64,000 nt of DNA, from contig NZ_JAAXCU010000046.1 of assembly GCF_012911845.1 (NCBI RefSeq), positions 124,001-188,000 on the forward strand. Reading direction: 5' to 3'. Origin of the DNA: Bacillus sp. RO2. Lineage in GTDB: Bacteria; Bacillota; Bacilli; Bacillales; Bacillaceae_I. Made by a program: the position numbers and the translations under genes. The stretch's first letter is position 1; each line of letters starts with the position of its first letter. Below the pieces are notes generated by a model, which saw only the letters and a program-made list of their open reading frames with translations, was not told the DNA's origin and made no database searches. This document shows, piece by piece, positions 54,540 to 62,054 of the stretch.

Positions 54540-54566
54540 GATGTTAACTATTTAACATCCTGTCAA
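54540..54566 (-). promoter_or_regulatory. Candidate promoter and palindromic operator of the peptidase-transporter cluster
   Basis: A -35 TTGACA (minus strand, 54561-54566) is followed at once by a perfect palindrome GATGTTAA-N4-TTAACATC (54540-54559) where the spacer and -10 would lie. The core TGTTA-N6-TAACA has Crp/Fnr operator geometry. The -10 (CATCTT) is poor, so activation or repression by a bound regulator is plausible. Confidence 0.6.
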
Positions 54567-54644
54567 AGTTTTTAGAAAAGTCTGATAGAAAGTCTGACAC
54601 ACATAATAAGAGAACATACTCTGTTTATTGTTACGAGGACAAAT

Positions 54645-54671
54645 AAAAAAGAGCAGTAACTCCGCTCTTTT
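54645..54671 (-). terminator. Terminator after the lipoprotein gene at 54717
   Basis: Arms AAAGAGC (54648-54654) and GCTCTTT (54664-54670) are followed by a T tract on the minus strand. Confidence 0.75.
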
Positions 54672-54716
54672 ACAAAGACATTTATTAAATTTATAGATGA
54701 TCTTAATATTAGCCAA

Positions 54717-55148
54717 TTAATCTTCATCTTTCACTTCAACCACAAGCAAATAATTTATTGCAACCCGAGAATTCCACTTAGTAGCTATTTTATAGACATA
54801 TACCCCGTCACTTTCAGGCGTAGTAAGTTCAAAATTCCTCAAAACTACATTCTCTTCCTGAAGAATTTCATCCTTCCAATACGTTAAATAAACCTTCTTT
54901 GGCATGTCTTCATAATTTATCTTTATGATTTCACTTGGCTTTACAACCACCCGCTCTAAATCTTTATAAATTTCAGGAGGATTGTTGGTATCTATCTCTT
55001 CTACTGGTATACCTGAAAAACCAACGTAATCTAAATTTTTCCCATCAATGGTTATATCTGAACTAACACTAATATCAGAATTACACCCAATCATGTTGAT
55101 TAAAAAAACAAGTAATAAAAAGTTACGAAGAAAAGAAGAGATTCTCAT
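54717..55148 (-). CDS. Lipoprotein of unknown function
   Basis: A 143-residue protein with a basic-hydrophobic signal (RNFLLLVFLINMIGC), lipobox cysteine at about 22, and a beta-rich mature part (VVVKPSEIIKINYEDMPKKVYLTYW). It resembles small secreted Ig-like domains in fold pattern only. GGAAG precedes ATG. It follows the GT-A-like gene by about 25 nt. Confidence 0.72.
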   Translation of the reverse strand: MRISSFLRNFLLLVFLINMIGCNSDISVSSDITIDGKNLDYVGFSGIPVEEIDTNNPPEIYKDLERVVVKPSEIIKINYEDMPKKVYLTYWKDEILQEENVVLRNFELTTPESDGVYVYKIATKWNSRVAINYLLVVEVKDED

Positions 55149-55173
55149 TTACTTCCCTCATTTCGCTTGGAAT

Positions 55174-55896
55174 TTATTTCCCAGTAGTTAAAGCCGTTTC
55201 ACTGATAATGGAACTAAGTTTTAAACGGGCTATCCACTTTTCCAATTCACTTAAACTTCTTGTAATTCCGTTTATTTCTTCATGGTATTCTAAACCTTCA
55301 ACAGGGGCGTAACCGATTTCAAGTTTTGCGATTCTATGTACAATCATTGCCCATTCGGCATCCGTCATTTTTTCTTTCGAATGTTCATTTATATATTCCG
55401 CACTGCTCCTGGAAAACAAGCAGGAACCGGCTGTTATATCAAAGTTCAATCCTAACTCAAGAGAACAAATTTTGTTTGTAATCTTTTCTGTTTCAATCCA
55501 TTCCTCCGGGTGTGTTTCCATGGCTCTTTCTGTACGCCCTAAAATAAGATAGTCGCAACTCGGTAAATTAGAGGTTAATAGTTTCAGCTCATCAAGATGG
55601 TTTGCTCCCCAAGTTAGAAGTCTGTCTAGGTCGCAATAATGATAATATTCACTATGACCAGAAAGTCCCAAGCTGACAACTTCCCTTCTTGCTGCAGCCG
55701 CTCCTTTTTTTGGGATTACTTTTACTTTAAAATTGCTTTTTTGAATTTGGTCAATGAGTGTATACGAGGATTCCTCACTTATCGTTATATAAAGCTCTGG
55801 ATAGATATCTTCTAATTCTTTTTGTAATTCCATAAACAGCTTAATGTTTTTTCCCATCGGGTCGTGTGTAACTGTTAGCAGTCCTATATTTGACAA
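55174..55896 (-). CDS. Hypothetical protein, possible GT-A glycosyltransferase-like
   Basis: A 240-residue soluble protein. The N-terminal GLLTVTHDPMGKNIKLFMEL and the central YYHYCDLDRLLTWGANHLDEL (D-L-D after an aromatic strand) look like a nucleotide-sugar GT-A fold with a DxD motif. RREVVSLGLSGHSEY precedes it. The DxD interpretation is inference and the acceptor is unknown. TTG at 55896 follows GAGGTGA; the GTG three codons earlier lies within that site. Confidence 0.65.
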   Translation of the reverse strand: MSNIGLLTVTHDPMGKNIKLFMELQKELEDIYPELYITISEESSYTLIDQIQKSNFKVKVIPKKGAAAARREVVSLGLSGHSEYYHYCDLDRLLTWGANHLDELKLLTSNLPSCDYLILGRTERAMETHPEEWIETEKITNKICSLELGLNFDITAGSCLFSRSSAEYINEHSKEKMTDAEWAMIVHRIAKLEIGYAPVEGLEYHEEINGITRSLSELEKWIARLKLSSIISETALTTGK

Positions 55897-55949
55897 TTTG
55901 TTCACCTCAATTTATTAACTAATCAGACCGTTCATGTTTTTAAATGCCT

Positions 55950-56486
55950 TTACCCCATCCTCACATATCCTCTGCAAAAAAGTGTGTTCTTCGGTTTAAG
56001 TGCAATGAGGAATAAATTGATGATATCCGAGGCAGAAATCAACGTGTTGAACCAACTAATAAATAATAAGATTAATTTCAAATCTCCTGAAACATAAAAC
56101 GATAGAATGAAAGGCACAATTCATAAAACAATATATGGCAAGCTCATAAAGACCCAAAACCTAGCTTTAGAGAGGATGGCATTTGTATTGATCCAAAAAA
56201 ATATACCACTAAAAGTTAGGCTTATATCGCCTTTTTTTTTTATAACTAATATGTGAAGACATTCGTGAAGAAAGAAGACTAAGATGCCTATTATGATGAG
56301 TGCAAAAGAAGGTATATGAGAGAAATTTGTACTGAAGATTGATGGTATGAATAAAAGGAGTACCTGTAGAAGGTATACAAACTTCATATAATGCTCTCGG
56401 TACCAGTTATTTTGTATAAAAGGAGTCCATACTGTCGAATCCAAACTCACTTGTGGTAAATGCCGAAACCATAGTATCATAGCCAT
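55950..56486 (-). pseudogene. DUF3267 putative zinc peptidase gene with in-frame stop
   Basis: The open part (56121-56486) encodes 121 aa with membrane segments and the zincin-like HECLH in ILVFFLHECLHILVIKKKGD (about 72-91). It stops at TGA (56121-56123) after SLPYIVL. The same frame continues with IVPFILSFYVSGDLK and ends SASDIINLFLIALKPKNTLF followed by CRGYVRMG, the normal DUF3267 C-terminus. Without the TGA the protein would be 178 aa, the family length. A nonsense mutation or sequencing error. Confidence 0.78.
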
Positions 56487-56670
56487 TCACCTTCCTCGCC
56501 GTTTTGATAAGTTAATGAGAATAAATAAAGAACTGTAAGCTACCTTTACCATATTGTCTATTAATTTATTTGTAGAATTAGTCTTCTGAATATTTTTAAT
56601 GACTGTTTACATATATTATTAGTTTGGACATTATCGATTTATTAATTGATGAAAGGAGAATTATCAGTGA

Positions 56671-57114
56671 CTAACTTTGATTATTACTCCGATAGGTTAT
56701 TCTATTAAAAAGATAATATTCTACTAATGCATAGATAGTACCAGATACACCGAAAACAATAATTGCACTACTTTTATTAAATTCATAACTTCTTATAAAA
56801 TCTTGATAATTGTATAAATGATTAAAAATCCAGATTCCACTTATACCTCCTATAAAAGAATAAACTATAATTCTTAGAAATAAAGATTCTACGAACTTGT
56901 TTAGAAGAAGAGTTAAAGGTAAGAAGGAAATCAGGTATAGAAGGAAGCTAAACACTAAGTTATATAAAACAAAACCAAAGCCAATATTCCTCAGTCCGTA
57001 GTATAGGGTTGTAGTTATTTTATTGCCTTCGAAAAATTCCAAAACCATTGTGGCAATAGTATATAATGAAACGAAAATCCCACACATGATTAAGTTATAC
57101 TTAAAGCGGTTCAT
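56671..57114 (-). CDS. Hypothetical four-helix membrane protein
   Basis: A 147-residue protein with about four membrane segments (LIMCGIFVSLYTIATMVL, FVLYNLVFSFLLYLISFLPL, IIVYSFIGGISGIWIFNHL, AIIVFGVSGTIYALVEYYL). GGAGG lies 6 nt before ATG. No family recognised. Confidence 0.65.
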   Translation of the reverse strand: MNRFKYNLIMCGIFVSLYTIATMVLEFFEGNKITTTLYYGLRNIGFGFVLYNLVFSFLLYLISFLPLTLLLNKFVESLFLRIIVYSFIGGISGIWIFNHLYNYQDFIRSYEFNKSSAIIVFGVSGTIYALVEYYLFNRITYRSNNQS

Positions 57115-57139
57115 AACAAGCCTCCAACTTTCGCTCCCC

Positions 57140-57676
57140 TTAATCCCTTGTGTTCTTCAGATCCGAGACCAGCATTCCATATACCATACTGTCTGTCCAC
57201 TCACCCTTACTCCAGAAATCCTGGATGAAGTGAGCTTCCTTTCTCATCCCTATACGCTCACACAATTTTTGGGAGGATATATTCCTTGCATCAAGTGTCG
57301 CTTGGATACGGTGCACTTCCTGTTCGTAAAATAATTTTCTGACTAACTGACTCACTGCTTCTGTTGCATACCCCTTCCCTGAAACTTCAGCAGAAAAACT
57401 GTACCCAATTTCAACCGTATCCTTCATGCCAGTAAACCATACAGATAAATCACCAATTACCTTTGTACGGTCCACCACTGCTAGACTTAAGCTGGTCTCT
57501 TTAGTTAAGGAATGGTTTTTTAATTTTTTTTCAAACAATTCCTTCATGCTTTCATTTGACCATTTATGATGAAGTAGATATCTACATATGTCTTCGTTAT
57601 TGTAAATGTGAAATACGTCAAATAAGTCATCACTTTTAAACGGCCTGATTATTAATCTTTCGGTGGTAAATTCCAA
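57140..57676 (-). CDS. GNAT-family acetyltransferase (RimJ/RimL-like)
   Basis: A 178-residue acetyltransferase of the RimJ/RimL type: begins FTTERLIIRPFKSDDLFDVF, has VEIGYSFSAEVSGKGYATEAVSQLV (about 89-113) as the acetyl-CoA loop, and SQKLCERIGMRKEAHFIQDFWSKGEW near the end. Many relatives act on ribosomal proteins or on amino acids and antibiotics; the substrate is not known. TTG start after GAGGAG. Confidence 0.88.
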   Translation of the reverse strand: MEFTTERLIIRPFKSDDLFDVFHIYNNEDICRYLLHHKWSNESMKELFEKKLKNHSLTKETSLSLAVVDRTKVIGDLSVWFTGMKDTVEIGYSFSAEVSGKGYATEAVSQLVRKLFYEQEVHRIQATLDARNISSQKLCERIGMRKEAHFIQDFWSKGEWTDSMVYGMLVSDLKNTRD

Positions 57677-57736
57677 GAAATTCGCTCCTCTACAAATAAA
57701 CTATAAACCTTGCTTTACTGGGATTTAATTAATACA

Positions 57737-58774
57737 TTACTTCATATAATTCGTAACTAATTCATAGCACCTTTCTTCTGTCAGGTTTGCCAGCACAGCC
57801 ACGTATTCTAGGTGCTCTTGGGTACCGCCTTTATACTTTAGAGATGCTTCCAATGCACGATCATCTCGATAGGTTATCCAGTTCCTTTGTTCTTCTCTTA
57901 ACTCGACCATCTCTTCAGCGGAAAGTTGCTCCTCTAAGACACCATAAATTTCATTTAATAAATTATCCCATAGTTCCCATCGATCATTTTCCACTTTTTT
58001 CAACGCGTATGTCGATGAATCTGTTGCTTCCAATTCTTCCGCTTCTTTTTTTGTATATCCTAATTGCCGGATATACTTTTCTTTTACACTTGTAGAAGCT
58101 TCTTCTTCTTCAATAGTTTCATTGATTGATGTATCAACTTTTTCGTTTGTTTCATTATTATCTTCAAGGTCTGCCTCAGTGTTGTCCTTATTTAGTTCCT
58201 TTTCAATTGTTACCTCATTTGTAGGATTGTCATTAGTATTTTGAGCAGTGTTTAACTCATCAATTGACATGAAGATCCTTGAATACATTTCTTTGATATG
58301 CTCATCATTATTAATGTCATTGTGCAGACCAAATCCCCAATGTTTCAATGTATCATCTTCATGTGAGATAAGAACACCAACCGCATAACTCACACCAGCT
58401 GTCCATTCTGATGTAGTGTCGTATTCCAAACCTTTTTCCGTAAAAGGAACAAAATTATCCGTTCCAATAAAGTAAAATGGAATGGTGGAAACTGAATAAA
58501 CATCTGCGAATTGGTCTTCAGCCGCCTTTGAAAGATTATTCTCTCTAATAAAAACCGCATCATAAAAAGTCAATTCTTCAGGTGTCATTTCATCAAATGA
58601 TATTTCTGTAAATGTTACTTGATCTTCTTTTACTTCTGGTGGTTCTCCTACAACTGCTATGTCTAAAGTTTTTCCCTCGTACAAGTTAAAAACTGGATCC
58701 TGACTACAAGCGGTTAGTGTAAATACTAGTACTAGTAAAATAAAACAATATGTTGTTATCTTATATTTACTCAC
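57737..58774 (-). CDS. Lipoprotein with C-terminal LprI-like (DUF1311) domain
   Basis: A 345-residue protein. The signal ends at a lipobox LTAC (cysteine about 23). An N-terminal domain (about 30-170) is followed by a very acidic, Asn/Glu/Thr-rich linker (about 180-235), then a helical C-terminal domain. The latter has the LprI-type ending EEQRNWITYRDDRALEASLK and a late cysteine in EERCYELV. LprI in mycobacteria inhibits lysozyme; the same role here is only a possibility. GTG start, AAAGGAG 7 nt upstream; a TTG two codons earlier is too close. Confidence 0.78.
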   Translation of the reverse strand: MSKYKITTYCFILLVLVFTLTACSQDPVFNLYEGKTLDIAVVGEPPEVKEDQVTFTEISFDEMTPEELTFYDAVFIRENNLSKAAEDQFADVYSVSTIPFYFIGTDNFVPFTEKGLEYDTTSEWTAGVSYAVGVLISHEDDTLKHWGFGLHNDINNDEHIKEMYSRIFMSIDELNTAQNTNDNPTNEVTIEKELNKDNTEADLEDNNETNEKVDTSINETIEEEEASTSVKEKYIRQLGYTKKEAEELEATDSSTYALKKVENDRWELWDNLLNEIYGVLEEQLSAEEMVELREEQRNWITYRDDRALEASLKYKGGTQEHLEYVAVLANLTEERCYELVTNYMK

Positions 58775-59035
58775 ACTCAATCTCCTTTGCTAAAAAGTTT
58801 ACCGAACAGCCACATAACAATCATCTCAGATTCCCATTATTCCCAGGAGTGATATTATCCCGAAAATCAGAGATAAGATTGCCTGAGTATTAGTTTCTTC
58901 TCGTTTGGATGTTATAATATTTACGTAATCTCAGCTTCCAATAAGGATGTGTCACCTGAACTCATCGCATGGTATGTCAAGCATTTTAATACCTCACTTT
59001 TATTATGGAGTGTCCAAATAAGCATTAGCGATAAA

Positions 59036-59692
59036 CTAGAGTGTCACATCCAATTTCTTAATCTTGGAGTGGGAAATCAAATATACATCACCCAAAATGT
59101 CAATTTTGTCTCCCTTAACACGTACAGCGCAATCTTTGTTTGACGCATAGATATTCATTTCTTCAGATAAAAAAGATAATTCGTTTTGGACGTGCGCAAT
59201 GTTATTTTCAAGATCAAAATGAGACAAGACGGAAAAATTGTCAAGACCGATCCCTTTGTATACAGAGCTTGTTTCAACCTTATATCCAAGATTTTTCGAA
59301 CATATCCATTTTGCGGACATATTAATAGCACCGGCGCTTGCTCCCATGACAACCGCTCTGCTTTTTAAAATCAAATCTGACAATCCGTATTCCATCAAAA
59401 AATCATTTTGTTTAGGCGTATTTCCACCCAACAAGAAAATGACTGAAGCATTTTGAATTAACATGTGGGCATCTTCCTTTTGAACCCGATAATTTATTAA
59501 ATGGTATTTCCCAAATATAATCCCGGCCTGGTCAAGCCACGAGCGTTCGGTAGCGCCATCATCTTCATAAAGAGATGGATTCGAACTAATCATAACAAGC
59601 GATTTTCTATCAGTAATATCCCCCTGTATCACCCTGCCCAAATTCTCAGGAAAAAACTTGCTAAACCAACCTAAATAATAGTGAGTTTTCAT
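59036..59692 (-). CDS. Peptidase E-like (S51) protein
   Basis: A 218-residue protein with the class I glutamine-amidotransferase-like fold of S51 peptidases. MISSNPSLYEDD (about 34-45), IFLLGGNTPKQNDFL (about 84-98) and the nucleophile-elbow serine in AVVMGASAGAINMSA (about 112-126) are visible, with H in VLSHFDLENNIAH as a possible triad member. Relatives cleave Asp-Xaa dipeptides. This ATG follows GGAGG; an in-frame ATG ten codons earlier has a close AAGGTGA. Confidence 0.85.
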   Translation of the reverse strand: MKTHYYLGWFSKFFPENLGRVIQGDITDRKSLVMISSNPSLYEDDGATERSWLDQAGIIFGKYHLINYRVQKEDAHMLIQNASVIFLLGGNTPKQNDFLMEYGLSDLILKSRAVVMGASAGAINMSAKWICSKNLGYKVETSSVYKGIGLDNFSVLSHFDLENNIAHVQNELSFLSEEMNIYASNKDCAVRVKGDKIDILGDVYLISHSKIKKLDVTL

Positions 59693-59830
59693 AAGTCCTC
59701 CGTTACCCAAATAAAGTATCATTCACCTTCTACTTAACTCATTTCGTATTCCTAATCTACTGCCTACTACCAATTATTTCATAATCTAAAAATTCCTACA
59801 ATAAGTTGTTTTTAATTCAGGTCCTTAATA

Positions 59831-59860
59831 AAAATGAGCGGATCCTTTTTCAAGGATCGC
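59831..59860 (-). terminator. Terminator after the DinB-family gene
   Basis: Near-perfect arms GCGGATCC and GGATCGC around a short T/A loop (59838-59860) are followed on the minus strand by TCATTTTTATT. Confidence 0.6.
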
Positions 59861-59921
59861 GCCCAACTATTGAGCGATGAAACACGCTCTCTATATACGT
59901 TTTAATTTGTTATATGATGCT

Positions 59922-60419
59922 TCAAGTCCAATCAACGCCACCCCAAGAAGATTGCAACTTTCGCAAAAGGACAATTTGGCCGATATGGTACGCATCGTGC
60001 ATCATGATATTACTAAGTAAACGCTCAGTAGAGGAGCTGTTAGCTGCATACGGAGATTTTAACTTTTCATCGTCAAGATCTTCTATGACACTTTTCAATT
60101 TATTAATCACCTCATTAAGGACCTGCACTGTCTGGGCCCATCCTACTTCGTCTTCAGGATCCCCCTGACTCCCAAAGGTTTCTTCATTGTCTTTTGCCTT
60201 ATGCGGATTCTCCGTGCCATTAATTCGATGGATTACATCTTCATTCCAAAATATCAAGTGGTTGACAATCTGCCAAATAGAATTGTTGATACCAGAACTT
60301 GTCCATGATGCCTCTGTTGCAGTGACTCCTTGAAGCGCATGATCCATAGATGCAAACCACTCATTATCATGACAATGCATATCGAGTTGTTCTAAAAACA
60401 TTTTGGTTACAACTTGCAT
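59922..60419 (-). CDS. DinB-family protein
   Basis: A 165-residue four-helix bundle of the DinB/YfiT class. The metal-binding histidines are seen in WQIVNHLIFWNEDVIHRI and in SNIMMHDAYHIGQIVLLRK near the C-terminus. Members include thiol-dependent transferases and damage-inducible proteins; the function here is unknown. The ATG at 60419 is chosen because GAGGGG lies 9 nt upstream; a start 23 codons earlier has no site. Confidence 0.85.
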   Translation of the reverse strand: MQVVTKMFLEQLDMHCHDNEWFASMDHALQGVTATEASWTSSGINNSIWQIVNHLIFWNEDVIHRINGTENPHKAKDNEETFGSQGDPEDEVGWAQTVQVLNEVINKLKSVIEDLDDEKLKSPYAANSSSTERLLSNIMMHDAYHIGQIVLLRKLQSSWGGVDWT

Positions 60420-60592
60420 ACAACCAATCCCCTCATTTTTTAATTGGTTCTTCATTTCATTAGGAATATTAAAAATACAACCAATCACACACTATGAAAA
60501 TTCGACTCATCGAGTTTCGATTCCTTTATAATGATATAAGAGCAACTTATAGGCAGATCAAAAACAAGATGTCAAAACGAATTGATCGTGCA

Positions 60593-60621
60593 TTGACAGA
60601 ACTCTCATTTTCGGATATCTT
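60593..60621 (+). promoter_or_regulatory. Sigma-A promoter of the small coiled-coil gene at 60664
   Basis: TTGACA (60593-60598) and TATCTT (60616-60621) are 17 bp apart, about 40 bp before the start codon. Confidence 0.65.
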
Positions 60622-60663
60622 TATTATTCTAATTTTTAAAAATCGATAAAGGAGTGTAATCAG

Positions 60664-60870
60664 ATGGATATTAAAACACCTGACTTGGTTGAAGCAAAAC
60701 GTCAAATTGACTCTACGCTTAACAAATTAAGAGAAACTGTAAAAACTCTTGAAGCTAAAGAAAATCCTAATAGATATAAATCTCAGATTACTTTAGCCAA
60801 AAGGAGAATTGAAGCATTTGAGATTTCAGTGTTCCTTATTGAAAGAAAAATAATTGAACTTTCTGAATAA
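60664..60870 (+). CDS. Small coiled-coil protein of unknown function
   Basis: A 68-residue, highly charged, wholly helical protein (EAKRQIDSTLNKLRETVKTL and SQITLAKRRIEAFEISVFLI). AAAGGAGTG precedes ATG and a consensus promoter lies upstream. No family recognised. Confidence 0.75.
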   Translation: MDIKTPDLVEAKRQIDSTLNKLRETVKTLEAKENPNRYKSQITLAKRRIEAFEISVFLIERKIIELSE

Positions 60871-60874
60871 GAAG

Positions 60875-61372
60875 CTACAATAACTTTGACATATAATACT
60901 CATCATAAGCTCTATCATTTATCATAAGGGAATTTCTTTTCGTTCCTTCTATTTCAAAACCACATTTCTTGTAGAGTGCTACACCAGACTCATTTTCGGT
61001 AACAACACTTAATTCTAATCGTGAAATATTATGTTTTAAAGCCCAAGTTGTAACAGCATTAAACAGTTTTGTACCTATTCCTTTTCCTCTATATTCTTGT
61101 AAAATACCTATAACAAGATATGCGGAGTGTTTTGTTCTTTTAGCGCTTCCGCCCATAACAAATAAGTAACCAATGAATTTGCCATTTTCTTCTGCAACAA
61201 ATGTCGTTGAATTGTTTTGCTTGTCCATTACTTCTATCCGTTTTTGCTGTTGTTCAAGACTAGTTTCTCGTTCACTGGGCTCCATAAGCATAAAAGCAGC
61301 TGTACTCTCAACTTCCTTTATTAGGTTTAATAAATTTTCTGCATCTTCCATTTTAATTTCTCTAATTATCAT
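60875..61372 (-). CDS. GNAT-family N-acetyltransferase
   Basis: A 165-residue acetyltransferase: IIREIKMEDAENLLNLI start, SAYLVIGILQEYRGKGIGTKLFNAV (about 83-107) with the acetyl-CoA loop, and SRLELSVVTENESGVALYKKCGF (about 117-139). It resembles PhnO/RimI-type GNATs that act on small amines; substrate unknown. Convergent with the small gene at 60664, only 4 nt apart. Confidence 0.9.
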   Translation of the reverse strand: MIIREIKMEDAENLLNLIKEVESTAAFMLMEPSERETSLEQQQKRIEVMDKQNNSTTFVAEENGKFIGYLFVMGGSAKRTKHSAYLVIGILQEYRGKGIGTKLFNAVTTWALKHNISRLELSVVTENESGVALYKKCGFEIEGTKRNSLMINDRAYDEYYMSKLL

Positions 61373-61506
61373 ACCATTCCCCCCTCTTCTCTGATTCTAT
61401 CAAATCTAAAATATGGATAGATCTTATACCTATCCTAGATTGCTAAACTAGCCAGATTATGTTTCAATTGCCCTCTTTATCTGAAGACTAACAAGTAATT
61501 CTAACC

Positions 61507-61677
61507 TTAACCCTTTTTATCAGTATTTGAGCTGTTTCTTTCTTTCATCATTTCTAACTCAATTTGTTTCTCTTTCAAATCAATTTCTCTTAATTTTTCC
61601 TTATGTTTCAATCCATTCTTATGAGCATAATACATTAGTGAAAATGCAACAATTAACGGTAACCAGAGCCATTCCAA
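61507..61677 (-). CDS. Small single-pass membrane protein
   Basis: A 56-residue product, read from TTG. One membrane helix (EWLWLPLIVAFSLMYYAH) is followed by a charged coiled coil (KLREIDLKEKQIELEMMKER) and a polar tail. AGGAGG lies 7 nt before the TTG, which strongly supports translation (a second TTG is adjacent at 61680). The layout recalls small phage-shock or cell-envelope proteins; no family is assigned. Confidence 0.68.
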   Translation of the reverse strand: MEWLWLPLIVAFSLMYYAHKNGLKHKEKLREIDLKEKQIELEMMKERNSSNTDKKG

Positions 61678-61839
61678 CAATATTCCTCCTCTCTTTTGTT
61701 AACTAATTATGATATTCATTCTGTTTTGTAATTAAATACCCCTTTTTTAGGTACTTCGACCCACTTGTTGCAATTGCTCCCCGATAGCTTTATACCAATT
61801 ATTTCAAACCTTGAAGATTTACTCAAGGTATTTTCCATA
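61678..61839. other. Intergenic sequence with no recognised feature
   Basis: This AT-rich stretch lies between the small membrane protein gene and the terminator of the broken phosphodiesterase. It should hold the promoter of the small gene, but no good -35/-10 pair was placed. Confidence 0.35.
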
Positions 61840-61868
61840 AAAAAGAAGCTTACCATACTTCAGTAAGC
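61840..61868 (-). terminator. Terminator downstream of the broken phosphodiesterase gene
   Basis: Arms GCTTAC (61848-61853) and GTAAGC (61863-61868) are followed on the minus strand by TTCTTTTTT. The ~185 bp up to the gene stop at 62055 contain nothing recognisable. Confidence 0.65.
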
Positions 61869-62054
61869 GTCCTTTAACACAATTAGCATTATTAATTTTA
61901 AGAACTTCTGTACAACGTTTAAAAATCCAACTCGGCAGGTTACAAATTATTAAATTTCTATAAATCTTTGCATCTTGATGTTAGGGTAATAAATTCTTCA
62001 ACATCTCTAACGCATGATCCGTTGCCTAATATCTTCTTGATAGACTTTATTTTT

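Noticed and set aside
59140-59368. Several overlapping short plus-strand frames opposite the peptidase E gene
   Set aside because: Antisense shadows of a well-supported gene, with no ribosome binding sites.
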